Assembly: GCA_019096065.1 (NCBI GenBank)
Contig: JAGUCH010000001.1
Location: 10,106,001-10,170,000, forward strand
Reading direction: 5' to 3'
Source of the DNA: Paracyclopina nana
Taxonomy: Eukaryota; Arthropoda; Copepoda; Cyclopoida; Cyclopettidae
DNA length: 64,000 nucleotides
How positions within the stretch are numbered: position 1 is the first letter of the stretch; each line of letters opens with the position of its first letter. Below the pieces are notes generated by a model, which was given only the letters and a program-made list of their open reading frames with translations, ran no database searches and was not told where the DNA came from. Positions 35,201 through 43,472 of this stretch are shown here, one piece after another. The translations under genes were made by a program, and so were the position numbers.

Positions 35201-36048
35201 ACTGAGAATTTTGATTTTGCTGCTGGATGTCTTTTGGCACTTGTAGACCAAGTCTGAGAAGGCAAATTTAAAAACTGATTTTACAAGTGCCTGATATTTG
35301 CAAATATCAGCATAATATCGCGCGTTATTTTGTTGATAATATTGCAGGTGAAGAGGGCCTAAAGAGAGAGGTCCCGGGGATGGATGGCCTCAACATTTTT
35401 CAACTCAGCTTGAGGTAGATTAGATGTGAAATCTAAGCTACACTATAGCCATTAATAATGCTGAATATTCTGCAATTGACATTAATTACGAGATAACGTG
35501 GCAGCAGTTAGAGATACGCAGCAGATCTAGCAAATCTGATCAGATCAAAACGTGGTTCATCAACATGCAGAGAGTACGAAAGTAAGAATGTCATGATTTA
35601 GCGATCCTGCGGAAGGTGTTTGCTTGGCACAATGGCTAAAGTACTATCTCGAATGAACAGGCACAATTGATTAGACAAACCTTGCAAGCCCTCAAAAATA
35701 CTAGGCTAGTTCGTGGCTCTCATGTGAACGATAGAGTTTCAACGTTGTTTTAAGCTTAACATAGAAGCTCTTTTAAAAGAATCGGAACGCGAAATTCCTT
35801 GGCGCAAAGAGGAGTACATTGCTACAACATACGAATCGATAGGCCGCGATGACATCGACAGAAGGGACTTTAAGCTTGTTGCAATCGGGCGTCTTACTTT
35901 CGTTCATGCGAGCCTCTGGTTCAAAAAAGTCCAAGGTCAACTTTGGTCTGACATTTTCATCCCACTTGTCACTAGCAGCCTCCGCACGAGAGGCTGACCA
36001 GGCTAAGGCAGCCAGGCAAACTTGCACAACTATTGGAGCATGCAACAT
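23298..36048 (-). CDS. Sema1a: Transmembrane class-1 semaphorin
   Basis: Cell-surface guidance ligand/receptor acting through plexins in axon pathfinding. Twelve minus-strand exons: 35898-36048, 28564-28703, 27006-27068, 26462-26648, 26204-26397, 25891-26147, 25481-25835, 24965-25424, 24802-24909, 24520-24736, 24311-24448, 23298-23421. All have GT/AG borders and every phase matches; total 797 residues. A signal peptide (about 1-24, MLHAPIVVQVCLAALAWSAS) is followed by the sema domain (about 30-480: FFKLLRKDGGSLLIGARN, DDCQNYIRVL, NPLCRHYE, FCPYDPRHNST, YSRVARVCK). A PSI domain (about 485-530) has LQDPYCAWD. A Ser/Thr-rich stem, one membrane segment (about 656-678) and a ~118-residue cytoplasmic tail ending KRIYL follow. 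Lack of Ig and thrombospondin repeats points to class 1. 1a versus 1b is not settled. Confidence 0.93.
23512..23826 (-). repeat. Minisatellite, GTGTCTAA-type, inverted copy
   Basis: Reverse complement of the array at 1,330-1,790, with recurring AGACACCTTTTGGCATAG and TTTTAGTTTAGACAC. Confidence 0.75.
24085..24290 (+). repeat. Minisatellite with GGGGCAAA units
   Basis: Eleven or so irregular 13-20 bp units of the form CCAAGGGGCAAA or CTAAGGGGCAAA. An inverted trace (TTTGCCCC) lies near 23,480. Confidence 0.7.
27147..27300. mobile_element. Foldback family A, copy A2
   Basis: Full-length type-1 copy in semaphorin intron 3 side, ends GGCCCGGTTCCAACA and TGTTGGAACCGGGCT with AGA direct repeats on both flanks (27,144-27,146 and 27,301-27,303). 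Confidence 0.85.
27453..28370. mobile_element. GTTCATCTAC-ended inverted-repeat element in semaphorin intron 2
   Basis: Starts TGCCCTGTTCATCTAC and ends GTAGATGAACAGGGCA. The roughly 900-bp interior has no supported coding region. It lies between exons 28,564-28,703 and 27,006-27,068. Confidence 0.6.
28799..29406. mobile_element. CCCGTTCATGTGC-ended element, diverged copy with nested foldback
   Basis: Similar to 41,454-41,808: it shares TTACGATAATGCACACCGAA, AAACTTCTGCTGATGCTAA and the right end TTTGCACATGAACGGGATAT. It is interrupted by the GGGCGTTCTCATATCGCA foldback at 29,155-29,322. Confidence 0.65.
29155..29322. mobile_element. GGGCGTTCTCATATCGCA foldback, intact copy, TTAA flanks
   Basis: 168-bp foldback with near-perfect terminal inversion GGGCGTTCTCATATCGCA / TGCGATATGAGAACGCCC. 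TTAA lies on both sides (29,151-29,154 and 29,323-29,326). Other copies are at 53,485-53,653 and about 14,395-14,562. Confidence 0.85.
29988..30066. mobile_element. Foldback family A, copy A3, type-2 arms, truncated
   Basis: Left half of a type-2 copy (CCCGGTTCCAACAACAA, AACCAGTATAGTATGGTGCA, core GAGCGCGCGAGCT) cut off by the foldback beginning at 30,067. Confidence 0.75.
30067..30639. mobile_element. GGCCGTTCTCATAT foldback (copy C1) with another foldback inside
   Basis: Ends GGCCGTTCTCATATTGCCGG and ATATGAGAACGGCC. The arms contain AAGCTAAGCTAAGGTAAAA and its complement. Near its right end it is split by the element at 30,245-30,623. The undisturbed copy is 44,000-44,188. Confidence 0.8.
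30245..30623. mobile_element. GGGCGGTCTCATATTCGTC foldback with minisatellite arms
   Basis: Arms of about 150 bp, almost perfectly complementary, run GGGCGGTCTCATATTCGTCA to its reverse complement. Each arm carries a small tandem array (GGTAGGTAGGTGAGGGTAGG). The roughly 75-bp spacer is not palindromic. It is inserted in copy C1. Confidence 0.85.
31084..31829. mobile_element. Foldback family A, copy A4, type 2, split by element E2
   Basis: TAT direct repeats flank AGCCCGGTTCCAACA and TGTTGGAACCGGGCT-type ends (right end ATTGTTGGAACCGGGCT). The left and right halves rejoin at AACCAGTATAG|TATGGTACAGCTG when E2 is removed. Confidence 0.85.
31138..31724. mobile_element. CAC-ended element E2, 587 bp, inside A4
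   Basis: Runs CCACATTGACTTGAAGAAGG to GGTTAGGTCAATGTG with ATAG direct repeats (31,134-31,137 and 31,725-31,728). It is the uninterrupted counterpart of E1, including the single TTGCCAAACTTATTAAGC site into which the 2.5-kb insertion went in E1. Confidence 0.85.
31859..32003. mobile_element. Foldback family B, copy B1 (TCATTATCTTCCGCGTC)
   Basis: About 145-bp near-perfect palindrome GGCTCATTATCTTCCGCGTC to its complement, centred on CTGACGAGGTTGCGATGTCAG-like sequence. Copies B2 and B3 are at 33,988-34,270. Confidence 0.85.
32396..32813. mobile_element. Foldback family A, copy A5, interrupted
   Basis: Left end AGTCCGCTTCCAACAAGG and right half (type 1) ending CTTGGTGGAACTGGGCT. About 260 bp of unrelated sequence sits between about 32,415 and 32,680. 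Confidence 0.7.
32930..33315. repeat. Foldback with ACGCCAATAGAT minisatellite arms
   Basis: Left part has units such as GTCTACTGGCGTC and GTTTTAAGGTCTA; right part has the inverted units AAAACAGACGCCAATAGAT. This is again an inverted repeat built of tandem units. Confidence 0.65.
33468..33778. mobile_element. Foldback family A, copy A6, outer element of a self-nested pair
   Basis: Left end AGCCCAGTTCCAACAAGG, right end CCCGTGTTGGAACCGGGCT. Interrupted at TACTATACT by a second family-A copy. Removing the inner copy restores a continuous type-1 element. Confidence 0.85.
33593..33746. mobile_element. Foldback family A, inner copy inside A6
   Basis: Full-length 154-bp type-1 copy with ACT direct repeats at 33,590-33,592 and 33,747-33,749, inside another copy of itself. 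Confidence 0.9.
33919..34363. mobile_element. Foldback family A, copy A7 carrying two family-B hairpins
   Basis: A truncated left end at 33,919 is followed by another left end at 33,949 (AGCCCGGTTCCAACAAG). The right end is at 34,363. Between them, about 33,988-34,270, sit two abutting family-B palindromes. Confidence 0.75.
33988..34270. mobile_element. Foldback family B, copies B2 and B3, abutting
   Basis: Two palindromes of about 140 bp back to back (boundary near 34,132). Each runs from TATCTTCCGCGTCTTTGATC to its reverse complement. Their central bases differ in orientation (CATCGCAACCTCG versus CGAGGTTGCGATG). Confidence 0.8.
34542..34555 (+). repeat. G14 homopolymer
   Basis: Fourteen consecutive G in semaphorin intron 1; on the transcribed (minus-sense) strand this is a C run. 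Confidence 0.95.
35145..35359. mobile_element. Short inverted-repeat element, TAA target duplication
   Basis: Starts GGGCCTGTTCACCTGC and ends GCAGGTGAAGAGGGCC with TAA on both flanks. TAA duplications and GGGCC ends resemble PIF/Harbinger-derived MITEs. Confidence 0.7.
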
Positions 36049-36379
36049 TTCTCCATCACCATGTTCTTAGTCGCCTTGGCTCGGCGCAACTGACCAGAAG
36101 TTGCTTTTTTTGATGGCCAGGGCGGGGTCGCCCTCCTCCACAAACACGAAGCGTGCATGACGCGATTTTAAGCATGATGGGAAAATGTTGGCGCAAGTTG
36201 TGTGGACGACGCGAAGCGGCCACTCGCAAAGCAAACCACCGGGGAAATCCTGGCCTTGAGCAAAGCCGCCTCAGTCTTTCTTTCGTCAGGTTCTTTTTTA
36301 GGTTGGGTGAATTGAGGATGGTGATTTGCGGTGAAAAGACAGGGCCGGCCTTTGGTGAATCCTCGGTTGGTTCCAATGC
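36049..36379. other. Region upstream of the semaphorin start
   Basis: Candidate 5' UTR/promoter side of the semaphorin. No clear TATA box or other element was recognised. Confidence 0.4.
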
Positions 36380-36589
36380 ACACTGGCCAGTGAGGCTTCA
36401 ATTTGTCCGTTTGGTCGAAATCGAAAATCAGTTTTTTTCAGCTTTTTTTGTTTCAACACTTAGTTTTTGGTCTAACTCATCCAAATTAACTCAGCAGAGA
36501 CTTGTGAACTCAGTTCAGCTGATTATAAATGTCAGATTTTCAGACCAAATCAAAACTTGGAAAAAAGTGTGGTCAAGAAAACGGGTATG

Positions 36590-36685
36590 CTGGTTAAAGG
36601 CTAATCGGCAAAAGGCTAATTGGTAAAAGGCCAATTGGGCAAAGGCTATATTGGTAAAAGGCAATATTTAAAAGGCCAATAGCAG
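36590..36685 (+). repeat. Short minisatellite, AAAGGCTAAT units
   Basis: Six or so 13-15 bp units such as GGCTAATCGGCAAAA and GGCCAATTGGGCAAA. Confidence 0.65.
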
Positions 36686-37080
36686 ATGTTTTTTAGTTAT
36701 AGTGTTTGATTGGTTCACAAGTGACATATCACTATCTTTTGGTTTTCCTTTTTTTAAAAATTCTTAGTTTCATTATTTTTTGTGACGAAAATTGCTTTTT
36801 TGGGCTTAGCTTAGGAACTCATAAATAGACTTGGATCTGTACAAAGGAACATTTTACAAACAAGAATTACTTGTCTTGACTTGACTGACCAAGCTGATTT
36901 AGCTTATTGAGAATAAGCAAGACTTGATTCTGTTGTCACCAAGGAAAATAACTTTATTCTATTTCAAGACACTAGGCCTTTCTCATGTTGCCAGAAGAAG
37001 CTAAGCTAAGATAACAAGGCTAAGCAAACCCGTAACATTTTTAAAAGCAAAGCAGCTGCTTTTTTTTCGCAGTTGATAGT

Positions 37081-37361
37081 AGCCCGGTTCCAACATAGTC
37101 AGGAGACGTAACTTGACTTTTTAGCATAGTCAGGTTACAGCTAGCTCGCGCGCTCAGCTCGACCTGACTTAACTGGTTTTCCGCACTGCACTATGCTGAT
37201 ATCCCGTGTTGGAACCCGGCTAGTAGCCCGGTTCCAACAAGGAAAATCAACATAGTCAGAAGACGTAACTTGACTTTTTAAGTCAGGTCACAGCTAGCTC
37301 GACCTGACTTAACTGGTTTACCGTACTATACTATGCTGATATCCCGTGTTGGAACCGGGCT
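37081..37361. mobile_element. Foldback family A, copies A8 and A9 in tandem
   Basis: A8 37,081-37,221 with AGT on both sides, then A9 37,225-37,361 sharing the AGT between them. Both are type 1. A9 has lost part of its core (the GAGCGCGCG segment). Confidence 0.85.
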
Positions 37362-37651
37362 TTTGCCGAGTGATAAATGCCCCAAAATCTGCCTCAAAAA
37401 AGCTGTTCACTTTCTTGGACCAGCATGGATCACCAAAATTCAAGGCTTATGAGTCTCCCACTCAAGTAGTTGATTCTTGCTAAATTCAGGTGCTACTTTT
37501 TGCAACCTTGGAAGTTTTGGGAAGCCAAAAAATGAAATTTTGCTATTGTTTTGGAGCGCCATTATATATAATATAACAGAATATAGCAGCTTCAATTTGA
37601 CGGAAAAATCCAACCGGACAAAATAAAGCGTCAATGGTCCTGTGTGCAATG

Positions 37652-39116
37652 TTACGGGGTCCTCAGCCTGTCCTCTCCTTTGCAATCCTCATTGATGTCA
37701 GGTTTCTGATGTACTCGTTGTCCATCGGACATTTAAAAAAACAGAATAAGCAAAAGTTTTTTCTCAGCACTCAAATTTATTTTCCATTTCCTAGTATCAG
37801 CATCTCAGTAAAGTTGCTCACCAATAGAAAATGACATTGCTAAATATCTCTCAAATTTGATTCATGGTCCATATCCCCCAAAATGCTTTGAAAGAACTGT
37901 GACATCAAAGAGCCGAGTCGGATCGGTAAATTAAATAATAACACACAAAAAAGTTACTTTTATCCCTCAAAAATGGAAAAAATAGGCAATGTTTTAAAAC
38001 TGTTGAGGTTTGGTGAACTAACTTTAAAAGTTCCTTATTAGCTGATATTTTTTTGCAACTAGCAGTTCACTAGCTGATCGTGCAGAATGCTCAATGAATT
38101 ATCAAACATTAATGCTGCCAACATTTGAGTAGGTGATCCAGGCTTAAGTCCCTAGGTTCTCGTAATTGCGTTTTTTCATGTGCTGTTCACATTCATTTTC
38201 GCCTCAAAGATGTGAAGGATCCATGTCGTAGAGAATGTCTAGGCTCGAGACTCATTAAAAATAGGCAAGCCGAGGGTAAAAAATCTTAAAATGAAATCTT
38301 GCATTTCATGCACTCATATTGTTCATCCTTCTTGCAAACCTACTTATCCAACCCTCCCCATGTTCGAACCAAGGCCGATATGTGACCTGAGACAATTCAA
38401 AGGTAACTAATCTAATAAGTGGTGGTTAACAAAAATACGAGATGCGTGCTAGCTATCAACAAATGGGTTGTTTTCGTGAATTTTCGATGCGTTTCGCTAT
38501 GGGGGTTTGAGACCGCAAAATGTAATGCAAATTGTCATATATCATAATGGCCGCGAGCCATTTGGAAGCACATTGTGGCTAGTCGGCCGTTAGGTGCTGC
38601 GAGCGATGTTGCGCGGATCGCCATGAAAAACTGCTTCCAAAATGAGTCTCATTCTATGTTTTGTCCTTTCAGCAGCTCTTATGAAAGCTAAGTCTCCCGT
38701 GAATTGGCCATGAGAAATGAGATGTCCTTTGTGCTCTGTGGTTTTCTGCTGCTGCAACTTAAATTTCCTCGGAGGAAATGATTGGGCTCTTCATGAAACC
38801 TTGGGTAATATTTTTAGATCACTTTTTTAATGAGTTATTGCGGCTAATTGAGGGTTTTCCGCTGAGGTTAAGGTCCTGCATGTGACACCAAGTGAAAAGC
38901 GAGAAAAATGATGTTCTCGGACAATAATTATGGCTCTTGCCGCTGCTCCACTTCTTAAAATGCATAAAGGAAAATTGCCACCTCGCTGCGTAGAAGAGTC
39001 TGCAAAATTGTATTTGCAAAAGAGACGTTGCTAATCGAGGGTTGTCTCGATAAGAGGATGTTTTTGAAGTCAGTTGATAAGGTGACCTTAAACGGTAATT
39101 TGCTCAACAAATCGCG
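37652..39116. other. Intergenic, SINE body fragment plus unique sequence
   Basis: A headless SINE body occurs at about 37,835-37,935 (CTCAAATTTGATTCATGG to GAGTCGGATCGGTAAA). The remainder, about 38,000-39,100, shows no repeat match in this window and no gene; it is the upstream region of the JHBP gene. Confidence 0.5.
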
Positions 39117-40025
39117 ATGAAGGCAATCGTGGGCCTCATTCTCGTACTACTAACAGGATCTTTGGCAGTTCCTGTCAACAACAAGGATGATTCCCTTGAC
39201 AATTACATTAAGGCTGTCCTGGAATTGTTTCGGGCTCAAATGCCAACCGGGATTCCCAGCCTGGGCATCCCGGTCCTCGACCCGTTTCAGGTGCCCGACT
39301 TCTCCATTCCCCACATCTCGTAAGTGGAAAAGTGGTGCGCGACGTACGTCGTTTGAGTAATCTGTTTGCTTGCTTGGGTACAGGACCTCCGGCGTCGAGG
39401 CCGACATAAGCATCGACGATTTCGTCATCACGTATTTGGCCACGTTCGAGACGAGAAACGTCCACATTGACATCACGGCCCTCTCGTTGAACTTGGAGCT
39501 CTTCTTGCCCAAGCTGAGGGTAATGCTAAATTTGCCCCATTCATTCTCAGACATGACGATTCATGCAGGGGGATGCCGTCTACAAGCTCGACGGGTCCAT
39601 TTTCAGCATTTTGCCGCTCTTCGGCGACGGCCCCCTCTTCACCGAGCTGACGGAGCTACGCATTTCCGTCAATGGTGGCATCAAGATCAACGCTGATGGA
39701 TACATCCAAGTCACCGGACTCGACCTCGACTTGGACTTCGCCTCCATTCTGCTCCATTTGGACAATTTACTGGGAGGTGGCGATTTCGGCGAAACAATTA
39801 ATAATTTGCTGTCGGCCCTCGGACCCGTCATTTGGGACGCTGTGAGCTAGCCGAGAAAACAGCTTCGATGCTAGCCAAATAATTGATTGCCCTCTTCAAT
39901 TGCAGATTCAAGGGAATGTTTTCGATCTAGTCAACCAGGCTTTGACCGATGTGATCAATGACGCGCTCGGAAAGTGCAGCATTGCCCAAATCATCGATGG
40001 AACTTGCTCGCCCATTTTCAAATAA
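39117..40025 (+). CDS. Juvenile-hormone-binding/takeout (JHBP) family secreted protein
   Basis: Probably a secreted carrier of a small lipophilic ligand; the ligand cannot be read from sequence. Exons 39117-39319, 39384-39519, 39569-39841 and 39906-40025, all GT/AG with matching phases, encode 243 residues, the usual family length. A signal peptide (MKAIVGLILVLLTGSLAVP) is followed by a family-like order: an N-terminal segment around SLGIPVLDPFQVPDFSIPHI, alternating beta-strand patterns (VHIDITALSLNLELFLPKLR, VYKLDGSIFSILPLFGDGPL, INADGYIQVTGLDLDLDF) and a helical C-terminus. The only visible cysteines of the mature chain are two near the C-terminus (CSIAQIIDGTC), whereas classical insect members have an N-terminal pair, so it is a divergent member. 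Known takeout-type proteins are arthropod-restricted, which supports the taxonomic reading. AATAAA overlaps the stop and recurs at 40,313. Confidence 0.75.
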
Positions 40026-40312
40026 ACTCATTCCAATTTTGCTTGATATCTGTGTACGTGCGCGAAGAGGACCAGCTTCTCTTGCTACCAATTGGTCACG
40101 ACTGAGTTGCTGCTACACGCGAGCAACACTCATATCTGATGCAAAGAAAACTCTTGAGCCACATAAAATCGTGACGACATCTTGAATTACTTCAAATCGA
40201 TGACGATCGGCCTTCGCTGCATCACTCGAGTTATTGCTAAAGTTCAGTTCCAGAAAAAATATCCGTTGTTCTCATTTGACCTTCTTTTCAGAAAGGTCAG
40301 CCCTACAACACA

Positions 40313-40318
40313 AATAAA
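40313..40318 (+). terminator. Candidate polyadenylation signal of the JHBP gene
   Basis: AATAAA about 290 nt after the stop; a closer AATAAA at 40,021-40,026 overlaps the stop codon itself. Confidence 0.45.
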
Positions 40319-40710
40319 ACTCCTCTCTTTTTGGCATGCCAGACAAAAGTTTGCATGGGGCTTGCCCCTACTTTTGCACAATGTTTGCTGCTAATCGCGG
40401 CCACGAACGAAAAGGAAGCTTTGGGCTCCTTTTCATCAGGGCATTTGGATCTACACTGGAATCTTAAGGAAAGTGTGCAGTGCCAACTCGTATTTTTAAA
40501 AATTCTTCATTGCTTACTCTCAGAAAGGTCAGGGGATCAATCTAGGTCATTCCTGATATCCTAAATAGCTCGTTATTGTGGTTGAATTATTAATTTCCTC
40601 TACTTAAGTAGTACAATTTCCTTGCTACAACTTACACAGTGTTCGACCTTGTACTGCTGCTAGATAATCGAAAACGACGAATAGATTGAAACAACTTTTC
40701 CACCCGAACT

Positions 40711-40866
40711 AATGCTCTGTTCATCTACAAACTCCTAAAGGAATCGGAACTCGAAATTCCTTTGCGCAAAGGAGTTTTCAGTACATAAACTAGCTGCGTA
40801 GAGCTGTCGTTATGCATGGTTTTGTCATAATGCATTCCTTAAGGAACGGTAGATGAACAGCATATA
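40711..40866. mobile_element. GTTCATCTAC-ended short foldback
   Basis: Left end TGCTCTGTTCATCTACA, right end GGTAGATGAACAGCAT. The interior includes AAAGGAATCGGAACTCGAAA, also found in diverged form at about 35,775-35,800. Confidence 0.65.
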
Positions 40867-41923
40867 AAAACCATTGTATGACAATTTCTAACATCAATTG
40901 ACGCTGAAAGTTATGGCAGAAAAGCCTTGAAAATGGGTCACGAAAACGAACCTTTGCTTGGTCATTCCATATGATTTCTGGTTGGATGAGGCAGTAAGAG
41001 AAGCAAAATTATTTCTACCGTTTCGATGAACATAACCTAGCTAGTGGTCGTGTTTTTGGAGCAGCATTAGCATCTTTCATACCCATTAAGCCTACGCTAG
41101 AACGCAAAACGGTATTCACCTTTTTATGGCCATAGTTGAAAAAATCTTGTCAAATCACAGAACATAGTACATGAAATGTGACCTTGCAGAATTGTGAAAA
41201 TTTGTGTTTCAGAACACCATCAAACCTTAAACCAACTAGCTTAATTTGAATAAAGCTATTGTTGGTTGCTAAAGGGCGTCGCCAGTTCATGCAAGTTCCG
41301 AGAGCCCTTAAGAAAAAGCTGCGAGAAAATTATTTATTTTTTACATTTATGTCCCGTTCATGTACGCCCCAATATCCTAACGAAAAACACCTTAGGGAAA
41401 GAAGAAAAATTGTCTTATGACACAGCTGATGCATAAAAATCAGATCGAATTAATATCCCGTTCATGTGCCCCCAAATTACTTACGATAATGCACGCCGAA
41501 CGCCTTACGGAAAGGAGAAAATTTGTCATATGGCAAAGACAAAAGTAGACTTCTGCTGATGCTAAGGCTTTGGAAAAAACGGGTCAATTTTAAGACTATT
41601 GAAAAGTAAACACTCAAAGTTTATTTCAATTTCAGTGCCAAACTGATTACTTCTGGATCAACATGTATGAACCAACTCTAAAATTGCAAATAAGACACAA
41701 CTGAAATAATCAGTTTTTCGAAATTTTGCCCTAAATTTGTCACCTAGATTCCTGGTTCATCTAGCAGTTTTTACTTTCCGAAAAGCAACTTTGCACATGA
41801 ACGGGATATAAAACCAATTTAAAAGTTAACAAATATCTAATTTTGGCAATTACGTGCGCCACCAGCAAAATCAATAGTTAAATTTCATCTTTTATTAAAC
41901 AAGCATGAAGAAGGCTAGTTGAC
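40867..41923. other. Intergenic; contains CCCGTTCATG-ended elements
   Basis: No gene. A partial copy (about 41,340-41,453) and a full copy (41,454-41,808) of the CCCGTTCATGTGC element are here. The full copy has ends TATCCCGTTCATGTGC and GCACATGAACGGGATA. Confidence 0.6.
41454..41808. mobile_element. CCCGTTCATGTGC-ended element, intact copy
   Basis: 355 bp with 16-bp perfect terminal inverted repeats; interior AT-rich and non-coding; diverged relative at 28,799-29,406. Confidence 0.8.
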
Positions 41924-42077
41924 AGCCCGGTTCCAACACGGGATATCAGCATAGTATAGTACGGTAAACCAGTTAAGTCAGGTTGAGCTGAGCGCGCGAG
42001 CTAGCTGTGACCTGACTATGCTAAAAAGTCAAGTTACGTCTCTTGACTATGCTGATTTTCCTTGTTGGAACCGGGCT
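41924..42077. mobile_element. Foldback family A, copy A10
   Basis: Full-length type-1 copy, almost identical to A1. Flanks are GAC and GAT, a one-base-diverged duplication. Confidence 0.9.
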
Positions 42078-42636
42078 GATATTAAAAAATAGAGACAAAA
42101 TAGCAAAAACTGCCATTAAAAACGCCGCTCGGACACAAGCTGAACTCATTGGGAAGCAGTTGGGCGATTCACTGTTCCTAAAGACAATTTTTCCATGCCT
42201 TGAACAAGGAATTAGAGTGAGGGTGCCTCGTCAATTTGCATCGTCTCATTTTAAAAGCCTGTCAAGTCAGTCCTTTCGTTATGGTACTTCCCAAAGGCAG
42301 AAGGGTGATAGTTGATGTTAGAACGAGAGAAATGGTTGGTTTGTAGCGAAGCTAGCACTTTTTCGTTTTAGCTACTTATGCAGGGATAGGATTGAAAAAT
42401 GCACAGCGTCCAAAAATGCTACAAAATGGCAACCCCTCATTAATTTCCACACCAATTTGCTAAACAATTTAAACTTGCCCAAAAATGATTTTCCGTGAAA
42501 CTCGTTTTGTTTTTGCTGACCATTTCTTTGAGTGGCAACATTTGTTTCGACAATTCACGGTGGGCAAACTTGCTCTTAAAGGGTCCTGTCTCATTCCCTC
42601 CGGAATATTACTATTAGGTACTTCCTGTTATACAAT

Positions 42637-42791
42637 AGCCCGGTTCCAACAACAAAATAAGTATAGTATAAGTACGATTAACCAGTATAGTATGGTGCAG
42701 CTGAGCGCGCGAGCTAGCACGGACCATACTATACTTATAAGTACAAGTAAGGTGTCCATACTATACTGATTTTCATTGTTGGAACCGGGCT
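42637..42791. mobile_element. Foldback family A, copy A11 (reference type 2)
   Basis: Same 15-bp ends and central GCTGAGCGCGCGAGCTAGC as A1, but stem arms GTATAGTATGG/CCATACTATAC instead of TTAAGTCAGG/CCTGACTATG. AAT direct repeats on both flanks. Confidence 0.9.
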
Positions 42792-43472
42792 AATATGTAT
42801 GCTTGGCTAGTCGTTTTTTTTGAGAAAAATCAATTTGTTCCACTGTGAGCAAAATGATGAGATGAGAAGCAAAATCCGACCCCTGAAGGGTGAGCCATTG
42901 AGACAAGTGCAATTAACCCTTGCACACTGGGTTTGCTGTTTTGCAAAATCTCATTATTTTACCTATCGGTTGCGTTGCTGAGATCCGTAGCTGAACAAAG
43001 CTTTTCTCCACTGTGCAATTATGTTGCTTCTGGTCACTTTATCATCGCGTGGATCTCTATCAACACTGCACTCCGTGAAGGGTAAAATGTATGCTATTTT
43101 TCAAAATTGATACCTACTAAGAAACCAACCTTTTGACCTGATTTTTCATATAATTTGATGCTGTTGTCTTCTTCTACTAACGCATTTTGTCAAGAGTAAG
43201 GCTCAGTCTTTCGACCAATTTTGATGATACCAAAATAGCTAAAGACAAAAATGAATGGTCGAAAGATTTCCGAAATCTGCACTCGGACCCGTCACCTTTC
43301 GGCGCAAAACGAAGGAAATGCTCTTATTAATGAGTCTACTTGAATTGGGAAGCCGGAATATGATCTACCAGGACATGCTGAGCTACAAACTTCTGTGACG
43401 GTACCAGAATAGAATCTACTCCATGACGGAGCAGGAATAGGACCTACTAGACTGTGACAGTACAGGAACAGA
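42792..43472. other. Intergenic, nothing recognised
   Basis: Between two foldbacks; only short random frames. A faint series of 25-40 bp GGAATAGA/CTACTGTGA-type repeats begins near 43,350 and resumes at 43,780-43,850. Confidence 0.5.

Larger units (their letters stand above)
28704..35897 (-). other. Semaphorin intron 1, 7.2 kb nest of foldback elements
   Basis: Separates the signal-peptide exon from the sema domain; donor GAAA|GTAAGACG and acceptor GATGTTTCAG|CTGTTC join in phase 1. It contains at least nine foldback insertions, several nested two or three deep, plus a G14 run. No gene is seen in it. Confidence 0.85.
36380..37646. mobile_element. CAC-ended element F2 with nested insertions
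   Basis: Ends CACACTGGCCAGTGAGGCTT and GGTCCTGTGTG, CAATG direct repeats at 36,375-36,379 and 37,647-37,651. The interior matches F1 outside about 36,590-37,370, where a short minisatellite, a partial GGCCGTTCTCATAT-type foldback (about 36,975-37,080) and two family-A copies are inserted. Confidence 0.8.

Noticed and set aside
42043..42769. Frames of 90-94 codons near family-A copies
   Set aside because: They read partly through foldback sequence, have no recognisable domains and no splice context.
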